This document shows, one piece after another, positions 7,765 through 17,643 of a stretch of 60,455 nucleotides of DNA. The position numbers and the translations under genes are program-made. Source of the stretch: [Eubacterium] eligens ATCC 27750. Its GTDB lineage: Bacteria; Bacillota; Clostridia; Lachnospirales; Lachnospiraceae. The stretch lies in NCBI RefSeq assembly GCF_000146185.1, contig NC_012782.1, forward strand, positions 1 through 60,455, read 5' to 3'. The notes below the pieces were generated by a model that was not told the origin of the DNA, did no database searches, and was given only the letters and a program-made list of their open reading frames with translations. The stretch's first letter is position 1, and every line of letters starts with the position of its first letter.

Positions 7765-8637
7765 TTAATTTATTGTAATAACTGTAGCTGTGTTTACAGG
7801 GCTTGCTACAGTAGTATTACCGCTGTTAGTTGCTTTGCTGTTAATATCGTGGGTAATGATTTTTGTAAACGCCATTCCAACGCCTACTCCCTCATAATGA
7901 GGGCTTTCTACCTCATCCTTTACAGCTATATCCATTGTGATAGCTCCAGAGGAGCCTCCTGTAGATAATGCCTGTGCTACATTGAGATCTGAGCTCTTAT
8001 TTACAGTACTCTTTATATCGTGAGTGATAATGTGAGTACCAGCTCTGCCTAAGCCTACACCGTAGTACATAGGGCTCTCTGTAGCTATCTTAGGGTTAAT
8101 ATCGTTTGTGATCTGATACCTCATAGCCACACAGGATACTACCGCCACACTAAAAGGAGTTGTATTTCCCTCCTCCAGAGTGTTTTTAAGATCCAGCACC
8201 AGATTACAGGGGATCATATCCTGCAAAATAGAGGAGATCGTATCAAACGCCCCCTCTATCCCTAAATGAGTTATAATCTCTACAAAATAATTTTTATAAT
8301 CTGGATTAACGCTAAAGTTATCATCTCCACAGATACTAATAAGCCTGTTATAAAGCTCTTTCTCCGTATAAGGTACTTTATCATTCCACTTAACCAGCAC
8401 ATTAAAACGCCTTGTTTCTAGGCTGGCTCCTGCCTCTGGGTAAATACCCATCATATCCTCAAAACGCTTAATACCGTACTCATCCGCTGTTTCAATAAAC
8501 ATATTGTTAAGAGTACGCTCAATCTGTTCTAGGATGTACTTAAGCTCTGGCGTTTCCGCCTTTGCTATCTCCTTAAACTCTTTAAGCTGTCGGAGTACAG
8601 GCATCCAATAGCCTAATAGATCAATCTCTCTAGCCAA
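7765..8637 (-). CDS. Baseplate protein, YmfQ/DUF2313-like
   Basis: This protein of about 290 residues follows the baseplate J gene and precedes the fibre gene, the usual place for a gpI/YmfQ-like baseplate-to-fibre adapter. The N-terminal part (AREIDLLGYWMPVLRQ, then ETPELKYILEQIERTLNNMF and YEAG-like GASLETRRFNVLVKW) fits that family. The C-terminal part holds two similar beta segments, each with SP.YYGVG.G.A.T.IITHDI. I place the start at TTG 8637, eight bases after AGGAGG; a GTG at 8646 lies too close to it. Confidence 0.85.
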   Translation of the reverse strand: MAREIDLLGYWMPVLRQLKEFKEIAKAETPELKYILEQIERTLNNMFIETADEYGIKRFEDMMGIYPEAGASLETRRFNVLVKWNDKVPYTEKELYNRLISICGDDNFSVNPDYKNYFVEIITHLGIEGAFDTISSILQDMIPCNLVLDLKNTLEEGNTTPFSVAVVSCVAMRYQITNDINPKIATESPMYYGVGLGRAGTHIITHDIKSTVNKSSDLNVAQALSTGGSSGAITMDIAVKDEVESPHYEGVGVGMAFTKIITHDINSKATNSGNTTVASPVNTATVITIN

Positions 8638-9694
8638 TATAAACACCTCCTAACAGAGGTATCTCCTCCTGTGCTAAGGCTAAGTTACTGGCTACATCGT
8701 TTAGCTGTGTATCCGCCACATCTAAGATCCCATCCAGATTAAGGAGCCTGTTTTCTATCTGAGAGATACGCACTACTAAGTTACCTTTCTCCCAGTTCTT
8801 ACGCATTTCTAAGAAATACGCCTCCAGAGTTTCCTCCGCCTTAGGTTTTACCTGTGACCACTGGTAGCCATCATTTAGAGTTATTCTGGATTTTATGCTT
8901 ACTGTCTTACCCACAGCGGATACTACTGTTACGGTATGACCTATAGGAGCTATGCCACTACCTGTACCCTGTGGATCTGGATCTATAGCCTCCTGCACCG
9001 CTTTTACCAGTGTGCTAGATGCTACTCCAAAATCACTATTGATAATGATTAACTTAACAGTGCCTCCCCCATTCCACACAGGGATAACCACTGTACCGCC
9101 TACACCATCCAGAGCATCGGTTTTCTCTACATAATCCTGCTTATTACCGCCAAAAGGGTTACTATCAAAGGAGTTAAGGTATCGTGTCCTTAGAGCCTCT
9201 GTATCCTCCTCATCCTCCGCTGGGATAAGGAGCTCTGTAAGCTCTCCAGTAAGATCCTTATCAATGTACTCAATGGAGCTAAGCTCTCCAAAAAACTTAT
9301 TGCCATTAGTACCCTCTGTTTCACACTCCATCTTATAATAAAAATAGCCATCGGCACTCTCTATAAATGCTGTGGCTACATAGTTAAGCTCATTCAGATT
9401 AAATCTGGATCCTATAGGGATCTCCATATTAAATTTACCCTTTAGAGTAGCCTTAGTAGCCTCATAAGGGATAATACCTCTTTCCTTACATCGGAGGATT
9501 AGAAATTCTCTTACTGCGGTATCTGCATACCCATTATTTACGATATTACCTAGTTGGATATATACATCTGCGTGCTCTGCGGATACAGGGGCTATAGCGT
9601 TCATAATAACGGAGCCCTCACGCTTATCTACATCACTTGCCACCCTTGCTAGGGATCTATCTAATATATTTTCGTATGTCTGATCCTCATACAT
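8630..9694 (-). CDS. Baseplate J-like protein (XkdT-like)
   Basis: This 354-residue protein matches baseplate J/gp47 proteins that form the wedge of contractile tails. Telltale segments are YENILDRSLARVASDVDKREGS near the start, LRTRYLNSFDSNPFGGNK in the middle and VKLIIINSDFG with the IDPDPQGTGSGIAPIGH stretch. It overlaps the next gene by a few bases, which suggests coupled translation. Confidence 0.93.
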   Translation of the reverse strand: MYEDQTYENILDRSLARVASDVDKREGSVIMNAIAPVSAEHADVYIQLGNIVNNGYADTAVREFLILRCKERGIIPYEATKATLKGKFNMEIPIGSRFNLNELNYVATAFIESADGYFYYKMECETEGTNGNKFFGELSSIEYIDKDLTGELTELLIPAEDEEDTEALRTRYLNSFDSNPFGGNKQDYVEKTDALDGVGGTVVIPVWNGGGTVKLIIINSDFGVASSTLVKAVQEAIDPDPQGTGSGIAPIGHTVTVVSAVGKTVSIKSRITLNDGYQWSQVKPKAEETLEAYFLEMRKNWEKGNLVVRISQIENRLLNLDGILDVADTQLNDVASNLALAQEEIPLLGGVYIG

Positions 9695-10103
9695 CCATTT
9701 CCACCTCCTTACTACCTACATCTGTTACCAGAGTAAATTTTATGTGGAGTACATCTTTAATCTGGGATACCTCCAGATCTTGTACTCCTGTTATGTGCTC
9801 ATTCTCAAATAAGCACTCCTCCATATACCGCCTTACCTCGCTATTAAGGTACTCCTCACTGTAGCTATATCCGATGAGATCATAAACCTCATCCCCATAA
9901 CCCCAGCTATATATAATCCAGCGGTATCTCTTAGCCTTAAGAGCTAAGTAAGCCCACACACAAAGAGCATCTACACCAGTTACAATCCTCCCTGTGAGTG
10001 TGCCTTTTTCAAAGTCGATCTCATACTCACGGATAGAGGAGGCTGTTACCTCTTGATCCGCTAGAGTAAGATCCTCTGTTGTTGCAAAAGGAAATAAACT
10101 CAT
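9687..10103 (-). CDS. Baseplate protein XkdS-like (DUF2634)
   Basis: A 138-residue protein between the XkdR-like and XkdT-like genes. It has a lysozyme-like-fold type sequence without catalytic residues (KRYRWIIYSWGYGDEVYDLIG) as in XkdS/gp25-type wedge proteins. It abuts the upstream gene and overlaps the downstream one by eight bases. Assignment rests on order, size and these residues. Confidence 0.82.
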   Translation of the reverse strand: MSLFPFATTEDLTLADQEVTASSIREYEIDFEKGTLTGRIVTGVDALCVWAYLALKAKRYRWIIYSWGYGDEVYDLIGYSYSEEYLNSEVRRYMEECLFENEHITGVQDLEVSQIKDVLHIKFTLVTDVGSKEVEMDV

Positions 10104-10520
10104 TTACGCCTCCACCACCCTTGCTATGATTACATACTTGTTATTATCATTAAGTTTCTGTACCAGCACCATATCCCCAGCTTTAAGCCCATCAGTATAG
10201 GTTATCTGGCTCTGTTTCCATGCCCTAGTATCTGGATCTGGGTTATCCTTACTGGCAAAACCGTTACTCTGTGTAGTATCCACAGATACTCCAGATACAT
10301 AAGGTACTTTTATTTGTCTGGTATACCCTGCTACTAAATAATCTGCTATATACAGATCCTCAGCATTGAGTACCAGATCATCTATCTTTACGCTGTTAGA
10401 GCTTTGCATTATTCCTAGCTGGGCTAAGGTAGGATTATCTTTAGCTCCCTGTGATCGCATCATCTCTAGCACTTCTGCATATTGATGATCGTTTTTCATG
10501 TTATTCCCAGTACCAGCCAT
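10104..10520 (-). CDS. Baseplate protein XkdR-like (DUF2577)
   Basis: A 138-residue protein matching the small DUF2577 proteins of PBSX-type tails. The recognisable part is LKAGDMVLVQKLNDNNKYVIIARVVEA at the end, a beta-rich OB-like segment quoted here by its key residues. It directly abuts the XkdS-like gene and is two bases from the upstream gene. Confidence 0.8.
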   Translation of the reverse strand: MAGTGNNMKNDHQYAEVLEMMRSQGAKDNPTLAQLGIMQSSNSVKIDDLVLNAEDLYIADYLVAGYTRQIKVPYVSGVSVDTTQSNGFASKDNPDPDTRAWKQSQITYTDGLKAGDMVLVQKLNDNNKYVIIARVVEA

Positions 10521-10521
10521 G

Positions 10522-11475
10522 CTATCCCTCCTTAGTATCCATCATTTGTTTTAGAGTTACTGTTAAGCTCATGGTAGCTACTCCATTTTGCCATGTATGA
10601 GTATCTGCATCTATCCACACTACACCGCTGAGCCCTGTAGAGCTATCTCTCACTACCGCCCCTGCTCCTGTTACTGCCTCATTGAGGTTTACACACTCCA
10701 GAGTAAAGGTTTTCTCAACCGTCTTAAACATACTCTTAGCTGTGGTAGTAGCATCCTTGCCCTCCTCTTTAGTGTAAGTCTGCTGGAATATACCGTACTT
10801 TTTCACATCTGCATCATTTTGTACTACTCCCTGTGGTTTACCCTCTCCGTCATAAATACGAACCTTATTAACCATGTTAGTAATGCTCTCTTTATAGTTA
10901 GAGCTGGTAATATTGCTATCCTCTGTGATCTCAATACTGCATACCACCTTACCCATTTCCTCTACATTGAGGTAGCCTTTTTTAGCTACCACCCTGTAGC
11001 TTACTCCGTTCTGTTGATATGCCTGTGTATAGGCTCTCATAATAATCTCATAGATAGATACATTCTGTACTATGAGTTTCTGTGTTAGCCCTGTCTGAGC
11101 TAAGGAGCCTACAGGGATCTCCATATCATCACACACCATCTGAGTTATCGCCTCCGCTGTTTTAGAGCTAAAATTGTAAGTGGCGTTACTCTTGATGGTA
11201 TAGAAAAGAAGATCATAACAGGTATAAGTAACTGTACCTGTGGTACTGCTTGCCTCCCTCTCTACTACATAGCCTCTAAAAAGCTCTGTTTTTCCATCAT
11301 CCTCAAATAGATAAACAGGATCCGCTAAGTTTATGGTAAGAGGAGTAATATTTTTATCTAATGGAGCGTTTACAATGTGTAGCTCTAACTTTCTGGCTAC
11401 CTCTGTTTTACTACCGCCCCAGCTCATAGAGGATACATACTCTGTTATGTCTGTATTCTTATGCACTACTATCAC
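10522..11475 (-). CDS. Tail hub protein XkdQ-like
   Basis: This 317-residue protein fits the gpD/XkdQ hub family that sits on the tail axis next to the tape measure. It starts MIVVHKNTDITEYVSSMSWGG and has YTCYDLLFYTIKSNATYNF and the repeated hub-type KVRIYDGEGKPQG. The neighbours on both sides are a LysM tail protein and XkdR/S-like proteins, the PBSX order. Confidence 0.87.
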   Translation of the reverse strand: MIVVHKNTDITEYVSSMSWGGSKTEVARKLELHIVNAPLDKNITPLTINLADPVYLFEDDGKTELFRGYVVEREASSTTGTVTYTCYDLLFYTIKSNATYNFSSKTAEAITQMVCDDMEIPVGSLAQTGLTQKLIVQNVSIYEIIMRAYTQAYQQNGVSYRVVAKKGYLNVEEMGKVVCSIEITEDSNITSSNYKESITNMVNKVRIYDGEGKPQGVVQNDADVKKYGIFQQTYTKEEGKDATTTAKSMFKTVEKTFTLECVNLNEAVTGAGAVVRDSSTGLSGVVWIDADTHTWQNGVATMSLTVTLKQMMDTKEG

Positions 11476-11488
11476 TCTTTACCACCTC

Positions 11489-12115
11489 CTAAGGGATCGT
11501 TAATACTTGATTAGGATAGATAAGATTAGGATTTTTTATCTTATCCCTGTTAGCATTATAGATCTTAGTGTACTGAGCTCCACTACCGTAAAACTGTTTA
11601 GCTATTTTCCAGAGGCAATCTCCACGCTTTACCGTGTAGGTTCTGGCTGTATTAGTAGCCTGTGGCTTTGTAGCCCTTACTGTAGGCTTTACAGTAGCTA
11701 TAGTAACGGTAGCTCTCTTTGTCTTTATCTTTTTGTACTCCTTTATATTACAGGTATAATAAATATCTCCTGTAGCATCCTGCTCTCCCCACACAAAGCT
11801 CTCTACTGTAGCCTCCATGTTAAGAGTGCCTGTAATGATAACCCTAATAGGAGTACCAGACTTTCTCCAGCTCTCGATCTTCTCTACATAAGTTAAGGGC
11901 TGTTTACGCCCTGCATTATTGCTAAAGTTATAATCTTTTGCTGGAAAAAAAGACTTAAGAGAAATTTCTCTTAAGCCTGTATTACCGATAAGGTTTACAT
12001 CTCCCACCTGTATTACATTGACAACCGTATTTTTATGAGCTACGGACACCGTGTAATCAGAGGGCTTAACTGGGAGTTGAAACTTATCGCTATTCTGTTG
12101 TAACCAAAATTCCAT
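11489..12115 (-). CDS. LysM tail protein XkdP-like
   Basis: A 208-residue protein with a tail domain ([19 protein letters not shown], then [18 protein letters not shown]) followed by a C-terminal LysM ([20 protein letters not shown]). It would join the baseplate to the tube and may touch peptidoglycan during injection. It lies directly downstream of the tape measure. Its LysM closely resembles that of the small zinc-ribbon protein at 46566. Confidence 0.9.
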   Translation of the reverse strand: MEFWLQQNSDKFQLPVKPSDYTVSVAHKNTVVNVIQVGDVNLIGNTGLREISLKSFFPAKDYNFSNNAGRKQPLTYVEKIESWRKSGTPIRVIITGTLNMEATVESFVWGEQDATGDIYYTCNIKEYKKIKTKRATVTIATVKPTVRATKPQATNTARTYTVKRGDCLWKIAKQFYGSGAQYTKIYNANRDKIKNPNLIYPNQVLTIP

Positions 12116-12133
12116 TAAGTATCCTCCTCCCTG

Positions 12134-15100
12134 TTAAGTCATATTAGGTAACAACTTTTTGAATTTTGCCACCATATCAGAAACAACCTTATCTGTATCT
12201 GCCTCTTTCTCAATGATTACCGTATCCGCCAATTTTTCAATCGTTACGGATCCGATACCACCGCTCTTAGGCGTATCTCCATCCTGTGGATTTCCTGTAC
12301 CTCCTGTACCGCCTTTATCATCCTGTGGATCTGGATCTCTATCTATAGGCTTAACATCGCTAAGCTGTACGCCCCTTGTGCTCATAGCCCTATCATATTG
12401 ATCCGCTTGATTTCTTGTTAAGACTTTCTCGCCTTGATGGAGGATAGCTGGGTAATTGTCATACGGTACTCTGTCTTTACCATAAGCAAAACCTAAAGCA
12501 CTCTTAACCTTGCCTCCGATACCTCCTACAAAGTCCTTAGCCTTTGAGATTGCACCACCAATCTTATCAACAAAACCACTGATAGCATCTATCGCTCCGC
12601 TTATTACACTTGTTACGGTTCCGATCGCTGTAGATACAGCACTGGAGATACCACCGAAAATAGTGGATACCGCATCAAATAAGCCTTGAAATACACTCTT
12701 AATGGTTTCTACGATAGTGGTAATCGTAGAGCTTGCACTGTCGAAAAATCCACAGATACTACCCCAGATTTGAGAGATATATGGAGCTAAGAAATTGAAT
12801 ACCGTTTCAATTCCTGTAAGAAGTCCATCCACTACAGTAAGGATCACATCTACTACTGCACTGATTATAGGGGCTAAAGTCTGCCATACAGTAGATACTA
12901 CTGTTACTACTACAGATACAATAGTTTGAAATAATCCCATGTGATTTCCGATCACTGTAAGTACTTGCTGGATCACATTTCCCACAAAAGTAAAGATAGA
13001 GCTCAATGTAGGCATAATAGCTACAATCGCATTTATCACTACTGTAATGATCTGTTGGATCACTGGCATAGCTGTTACGATGATATTAGTAATAGTCTGG
13101 ATCACTGGCACAATATAAGGGATGATCTGAGATACACCGCTCAGAATCGTACTAATTACCTGCCCTACTACAGGAGCTATCTGTTGTACCGCTGAGATAA
13201 TCGGAGGGATGATAGGTAAGATCGTATTGATCGCCTGTACTATTCCATCCTTAAGCCCAGAGAACATACTAGCAATACCGCCACCGTCTACCTTTACATT
13301 AAAAAGCTGATCGAAAATAGCTTGCAATGCTCCAGTATCAATACCGATATTACCCAGCCCTGTAAAGATTGCATCCTTGATAGATGTAAGGAGTGGTAAT
13401 ACATTTTCCTTAATCTGAGGAGCTACCTTTTCTACCGCTGTTCCTATTGCTGTAGGCAAGTTGCTAAAAATCGTCTGGAGCATCGGTATAAAGTTACCAA
13501 AGAAAAAGGTACTTGCACTCTCTACCAGCTCTCCCATACTTCTAGCTACTGCCTCTCCATCCCCTATAGATAAATTACCTAAGAGGTTAGTAACTGAGGC
13601 TTTCATCATCGCAAAAGATCCGCTAAAGGTCTGCTCTGCCTCTCTTGCTGTGGTTCCTGTGATATTTAGTTTATCCTGTATTACTCCGATAGCTGTATAT
13701 ACATCCGCTAAGTTGTTTATATCGTACTTAGTACCAGTGATAGCCTGTGCATCCTTAAGGAGCCTATCCATCTCCTCCTTAGTACCACCATAACCCAGCT
13801 TAAGGTTATCAAGCATCGTGTAATTTTGCTTTGCAAAGCCTTGATAAGCGTTCTGGATGGATCCCATATCAGTACCCATCTTGTTAGCGTTATCCGCCAT
13901 ATCTATCATAGCTTTGTTAGCAATCTCAGCGGATTTATTTGTATCCCCTGCACACGCACTCAATAGAGAGGCACTAAATGAGGTAACATTTTCCATATAC
14001 TCATTAGCGGATAAGCCTGTTGTTTTATACGCTTGATTAGCATACTGTAACATCTTATCTACCGCTGAGGTATCTGTGCTACCGTCACTATTAGTTTTTG
14101 TGTACAGTGTTTCCACACCGCCTATACTTTGCTGTAGTTTAGCTCCCTCTCCTAAGGATTTACCCATAAGAGCTGTAGCTCCTGCTCCTGCAATTCCTAC
14201 AGCGATTGTTACGCCTTTTGCAAGGCTCTTAAGTGTACTACTGATCTTACCCAGTACAGCACTAGCTCCATCCTTTACAGCTACCATAGCCTTTACAGAC
14301 ATATTACCGATGGATTTTAAGCTACTGCCTATACCGTGGAGGATCTTACTAGCACTGTCTTTTACTGCTATAAAAGGTTTTGCTACCGTCTTTCCTACGG
14401 ATTTCAGTACACCGCCTACCTTACCCAGAGGAGCACTTGCTTTATCCCTCAAAGTAACAAAGGGCTTAGCTACTGTTTTCCCTACGGATTTTAGGGAGTT
14501 TCTAACCTTTGTGATCCCTCTAGTGGCTCCATCCCTAACAGAGATAAAAGGCTTAGCCACTAGCTTTCCTACTGTTCGTACACCTACCCTTATTTTATTT
14601 AATCCAGATGTAGCTCTATCATGGATTCCTACCGCTACTGAGGTTACTTTATCTCGTAGCCCCCCTAAGGTATTTTTAATCTTAGCTAAGCCCTGTGAGG
14701 CTAGATCTCGGATCTTTACAATAGGAGTAAAAGTAGTGGCTATTTCTTTAAGCCTCTGCTTAATTTTTCCCACTGTACTAACCGTGAGATCCTTTAGCTT
14801 AATCACTGGAGAGAATACCTTTTTAGTAAGATCCTTGATCCTCTGGGTTATTCTCTCTACCTTTTCTGTAGCTTGATCGTCTACCTCCGCTCTGGTTAAT
14901 GCTCTCACATTCCCCAGCCTATGCACTCTACTCTCTACCTCGCTGATAGTAGGAGAGGCATTATCCTCTACCTCCACCTCTGGAGTAGCTGTGGTAGTAT
15001 TGACGGTATCTAAGGTATCCTGTATAGCACCAATAACCCCAGAGGCGTTATCCTGTAAGGATACCTCTGGGGATACTGTTGTATTGCCTACATTCTCTAC

Positions 15101-15313
15101 AGTTTGTCTAACGCTCTCTACTACTCCAGAGGCGTTATCCGTAGCATTGATAGTAGCATTAACCCTTGTACGCCCCATCTGTTGCATACTCGCATTAGTT
15201 TTATCTATCTGCTCCGAAAATTCACGCTGTAAACCTAGATTTTTCTTAAGGGTAGCATACATATTATCTTTTAAATAAAGTTTTGCACCAAACTCTACCG
15301 CCATATATGCCAC
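12134..15313 (-). CDS. Tape measure protein
   Basis: This 1059-residue protein sets tail length and helps DNA delivery. The first third is a series of short repeats of the type VRDGATRGITKVRNSLKSVG, with AKPFI/VSVRD recurring about every 35-40 residues. The middle has the usual GVETLYTKTN and ANxAYKTTGLSANEYM segment of phage tape measures. A long hydrophobic region follows (AMPVIQQIITVVINAIVAI and similar). It is the longest gene of the window and lies between chaperone and LysM tail protein. Confidence 0.95.
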   Translation of the reverse strand: MAYMAVEFGAKLYLKDNMYATLKKNLGLQREFSEQIDKTNASMQQMGRTRVNATINATDNASGVVESVRQTVENVGNTTVSPEVSLQDNASGVIGAIQDTLDTVNTTTATPEVEVEDNASPTISEVESRVHRLGNVRALTRAEVDDQATEKVERITQRIKDLTKKVFSPVIKLKDLTVSTVGKIKQRLKEIATTFTPIVKIRDLASQGLAKIKNTLGGLRDKVTSVAVGIHDRATSGLNKIRVGVRTVGKLVAKPFISVRDGATRGITKVRNSLKSVGKTVAKPFVTLRDKASAPLGKVGGVLKSVGKTVAKPFIAVKDSASKILHGIGSSLKSIGNMSVKAMVAVKDGASAVLGKISSTLKSLAKGVTIAVGIAGAGATALMGKSLGEGAKLQQSIGGVETLYTKTNSDGSTDTSAVDKMLQYANQAYKTTGLSANEYMENVTSFSASLLSACAGDTNKSAEIANKAMIDMADNANKMGTDMGSIQNAYQGFAKQNYTMLDNLKLGYGGTKEEMDRLLKDAQAITGTKYDINNLADVYTAIGVIQDKLNITGTTAREAEQTFSGSFAMMKASVTNLLGNLSIGDGEAVARSMGELVESASTFFFGNFIPMLQTIFSNLPTAIGTAVEKVAPQIKENVLPLLTSIKDAIFTGLGNIGIDTGALQAIFDQLFNVKVDGGGIASMFSGLKDGIVQAINTILPIIPPIISAVQQIAPVVGQVISTILSGVSQIIPYIVPVIQTITNIIVTAMPVIQQIITVVINAIVAIMPTLSSIFTFVGNVIQQVLTVIGNHMGLFQTIVSVVVTVVSTVWQTLAPIISAVVDVILTVVDGLLTGIETVFNFLAPYISQIWGSICGFFDSASSTITTIVETIKSVFQGLFDAVSTIFGGISSAVSTAIGTVTSVISGAIDAISGFVDKIGGAISKAKDFVGGIGGKVKSALGFAYGKDRVPYDNYPAILHQGEKVLTRNQADQYDRAMSTRGVQLSDVKPIDRDPDPQDDKGGTGGTGNPQDGDTPKSGGIGSVTIEKLADTVIIEKEADTDKVVSDMVAKFKKLLPNMT

Positions 15314-15318
15314 CTCCT

Positions 15319-15527
15319 CTATGTGAGTAGATTGATATTGTACATAACACTATTACTCTTATTTGCCCTCTCTAGCTCTTTGTTATTATCATCTATCTCC
15401 TGCTCATAAAAAGCCTGTAATACTAAGAGCTCTCCTCTAGGCAATTTATAAAATACAGATGGGAGTACTCTACCGTGTTTCCAGTAGTAATACATCATCT
15501 GGGTAAGCCCATCTGTACTTATGAGTT
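15319..15527 (-). CDS. Frameshift extension of the tail assembly chaperone
   Basis: This open frame has no ribosome site but continues the chaperone gene in the -1 frame. Its 68 residues (LISTDGLTQMMYYYWKHGR...) are well formed, and its stop lies just before the tape measure ribosome site. Tailed phages commonly make a second chaperone by programmed frameshifting at this position (G and GT in lambda). The slippery heptamer lies at 15525-15531. The fused product would have about 226 residues. Confidence 0.8.
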
Positions 15528-15998
15528 TTTTACTTCTTTAACCGCATTATCTCCGAAACCTGCCAGCTCAGAGATCTCTCCGTAAATCTTAGCGATCTCT
15601 CCAGAAAGTAAGATCGCTCTTACCAGATCCTTAGGAGTAGATACCTTAAACTTACTCATAAGCTCCTTATTTTTGAACATCGGAGCACCTGTAGGATCTA
15701 CAACTCCCTCAATTACTGTAAAGAGCTGGAGCTGTGTAATATCAATATCTGCATCCTTGCCCTTTACATCAATGCTCATATCCTGTATCTCCTCAAACTT
15801 AGCTGGAGTAATCGCCTTAATTGTGAGGATAAATGGAGAACCGTATACCTGTGATAATCTGGTAATCTCTACCTCCTTAGTAGGGAGCTTAATTTCTCCT
15901 ACATCAGATCCTAAGAGGAGATCTAAGATATTAACCGCCTCTTTCTTTTCTGTTTCCTCTGCCTGTACTGCCTCTACATTTACATTCTTTGTAGCCAT
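15519..15998 (-). CDS. Tail assembly chaperone, XkdN-like
   Basis: A 159-residue acidic protein between the tail tube and tape measure genes, the position of XkdN-type chaperones that coat the tape measure during assembly. The segment TPAKFEEIQDMSIDVKGKDADI and the helical VSTPKDLVRAILLSGEI fit the family. Its last codons include A AAA AAC just before the stop, allowing -1 frameshifting into 15319-15527. Confidence 0.85.
   Translation of the reverse strand: MATKNVNVEAVQAEETEKKEAVNILDLLLGSDVGEIKLPTKEVEITRLSQVYGSPFILTIKAITPAKFEEIQDMSIDVKGKDADIDITQLQLFTVIEGVVDPTGAPMFKNKELMSKFKVSTPKDLVRAILLSGEIAKIYGEISELAGFGDNAVKEVKNS
15525..15531 (-). promoter_or_regulatory. Slippery heptamer A AAA AAC (-1 frameshift)
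   Basis: The heptamer AAAAAAC is in the correct phase (GTA AAA AAC TCA TAA), two codons before the 0-frame stop. It has the X XXY YYZ form for simultaneous tRNA slippage. I did not find an obvious strong stimulatory stem directly after it. Confidence 0.78.
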
Positions 15999-16028
15999 TG
16001 TTATAGCCCTCCTTAATTTTTCATATAA

Positions 16029-16057
16029 TAAAAATAAGGGGAGGTTTTACCCTCCCC
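16029..16057 (-). terminator. Terminator between tail tube and chaperone genes
   Basis: GGGGAGG/CCTCCCC with a GTAAAA loop followed by TTATTTTTATT. It lies after the highly expressed tail tube gene and would reduce transcription of the chaperone and tape measure. Confidence 0.68.
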
Positions 16058-16077
16058 AACCTGCACTCTTATAACTC

Positions 16078-16512
16078 TTACTGAGGAGTAATCTGATCTA
16101 AGTACTCGTAACCTGTAAAGGTAAACGGAGCCTCTGTTTCAAGAGGTTTCTGAGCCTCCCAATCAAAGAGAGTAAGATCATCCATCTGTACTCCTGTGAT
16201 AGATACACGCTCTGCACCGTAAGCATCTGGATCCGCTAACTTACTGATAAGCGTAAAGCGTACATCCTGCTTATTTCTAACCATATTAGCTACCTTAATA
16301 GCCATTCTGGAATTTACCTTGTGCATAGTAAGAGATCCTGTACCCTTACATCCGACAACCTTGTTATCAGTGAAGAAAGTACCGCACTGTTTAATCTCCT
16401 CTTTTGTAAACTCTACCTTTGCCTGTGCCTTATAACACTCTCCTACATAATCTCCGTCTAACCAGAGCTCTCCAAAGGTACCGTTACAAATTCGCTTTGT
16501 TTCTACTGCCAT
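16078..16512 (-). CDS. xkdM: Tail tube protein, XkdM-like
   Basis: A 144-residue protein right after the sheath gene. It has the family features of PBSX XkdM: GTFGELWLDGDYVGECYKAQAKVEF at the start (in parts) and KGTGSLTMHKVNSRMA in the middle. It would form the inner tube of the contractile tail. A strong terminator follows, in line with high expression of this gene and its two upstream neighbours. Confidence 0.92.
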   Translation of the reverse strand: MAVETKRICNGTFGELWLDGDYVGECYKAQAKVEFTKEEIKQCGTFFTDNKVVGCKGTGSLTMHKVNSRMAIKVANMVRNKQDVRFTLISKLADPDAYGAERVSITGVQMDDLTLFDWEAQKPLETEAPFTFTGYEYLDQITPQ

Positions 16513-16526
16513 CTGTAATTACCTCC

Positions 16527-17630
16527 TTAATCCTTATTGATGAAAATATCTACATCCTCGATAGCATCTAAGATAGAGATAGTACCCTTAAGGAATACAT
16601 GAGAGCCTGTATTAGCCTCCTTAATAGCCTGCTCATCCATCTCAGAGGTATCTACTCCGATACTCTCTAAGTACTGTTTCTGCTTAGCTACATTGATCTC
16701 CATAGTAGAGCTATCAGCCTTAAGCCAGCCCTTACCACCCTCTGTAGCCTCCAGCCCTCTAAGGTAGCCCTTGATAGCTGTAATCAGTAAGCACTTATTA
16801 TCATAAGAGTTACTGTAGTTACCGATGTAGCTCTTGTTAATAGTGCTGTAAATATCTCCCTCAATCTGATCCTGTATAGCATTGATCTTGATTTTCTGGA
16901 GATCCGCTGTTTCTACCTCTGTAACTGTAGTGAGGGAGTTTACACCTCTTGCAATTACAACACGCTCTCCATCGTTATAGAGAGTGAGCTTACCGGCATC
17001 AATAGCGGTATCTACTTCCTCATCGCTATCTACCAGAGGGATAGCTGTTACCTCAGTAAGAGGCTTATAGGTAGCCGATACTCTGAGATCTAAGCCAGCT
17101 AACAAGCCAGCAATTCTACTACAGTACTCCGCCTCTGTATACTGCTTTTCTCCTACCTCGATCTTATTTGTAGCGGAGCTGTTTACTACCTCAAAGTTAA
17201 TAACGCCCCTGCTATCTCCAGCGGTCTTAGGGAGTACTGCTACAGGTCTGCGTACAGAGTTCTTTCTGATACCCTTAACCCATGTAGCCAGCTTAGTAGC
17301 CTCCTCTGTGGTAAGATCTGGAGCTCCTACAATGTAATTTACTTTCTGTGTAGCAAAATACTTTGTAGCCTCATCGTAACTCTCTGCTGTTGTATCCATC
17401 GTGTAGATAATTACCTTAGATGGAGAGCCGATAAACGCTCTCTCAATATAAGCGGTATTCTCTTCACTAAAAGCACTATCTCCAGTAGGGATCTCATCCA
17501 CACTACGGAGCACCATAGCTCCCTTGTTTTTGGCATCCTTAAGCATAATACCTACAATGCCTGTAGATCCGTTCTGGATGGCTGTTACTGCCTTTTTGGA
17601 AAACTCAATAATAATATCTGGTAATCCCAT
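16527..17630 (-). CDS. xkdK: Tail sheath protein, XkdK-like
   Basis: A 367-residue tail sheath protein; its presence makes the phage a contractile-tailed one. It starts MGLPDIIIEFSKKAVTAIQNG and includes GIVGIMLKD, ATQKVNYIVGAPDLT and the C-terminal FLKGTISILDAIEDVDIFI, typical of short Firmicutes sheaths. It precedes the tube gene. Confidence 0.93.
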   Translation of the reverse strand: MGLPDIIIEFSKKAVTAIQNGSTGIVGIMLKDAKNKGAMVLRSVDEIPTGDSAFSEENTAYIERAFIGSPSKVIIYTMDTTAESYDEATKYFATQKVNYIVGAPDLTTEEATKLATWVKGIRKNSVRRPVAVLPKTAGDSRGVINFEVVNSSATNKIEVGEKQYTEAEYCSRIAGLLAGLDLRVSATYKPLTEVTAIPLVDSDEEVDTAIDAGKLTLYNDGERVVIARGVNSLTTVTEVETADLQKIKINAIQDQIEGDIYSTINKSYIGNYSNSYDNKCLLITAIKGYLRGLEATEGGKGWLKADSSTMEINVAKQKQYLESIGVDTSEMDEQAIKEANTGSHVFLKGTISILDAIEDVDIFINKD

Positions 17631-17643
17631 TCTGTTTAACCTC

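Noticed and set aside
14076..14876. 266-codon plus-strand frame inside the tape measure gene
   Set aside because: It is a shadow of the repetitive tape measure coding region and lacks start signals.
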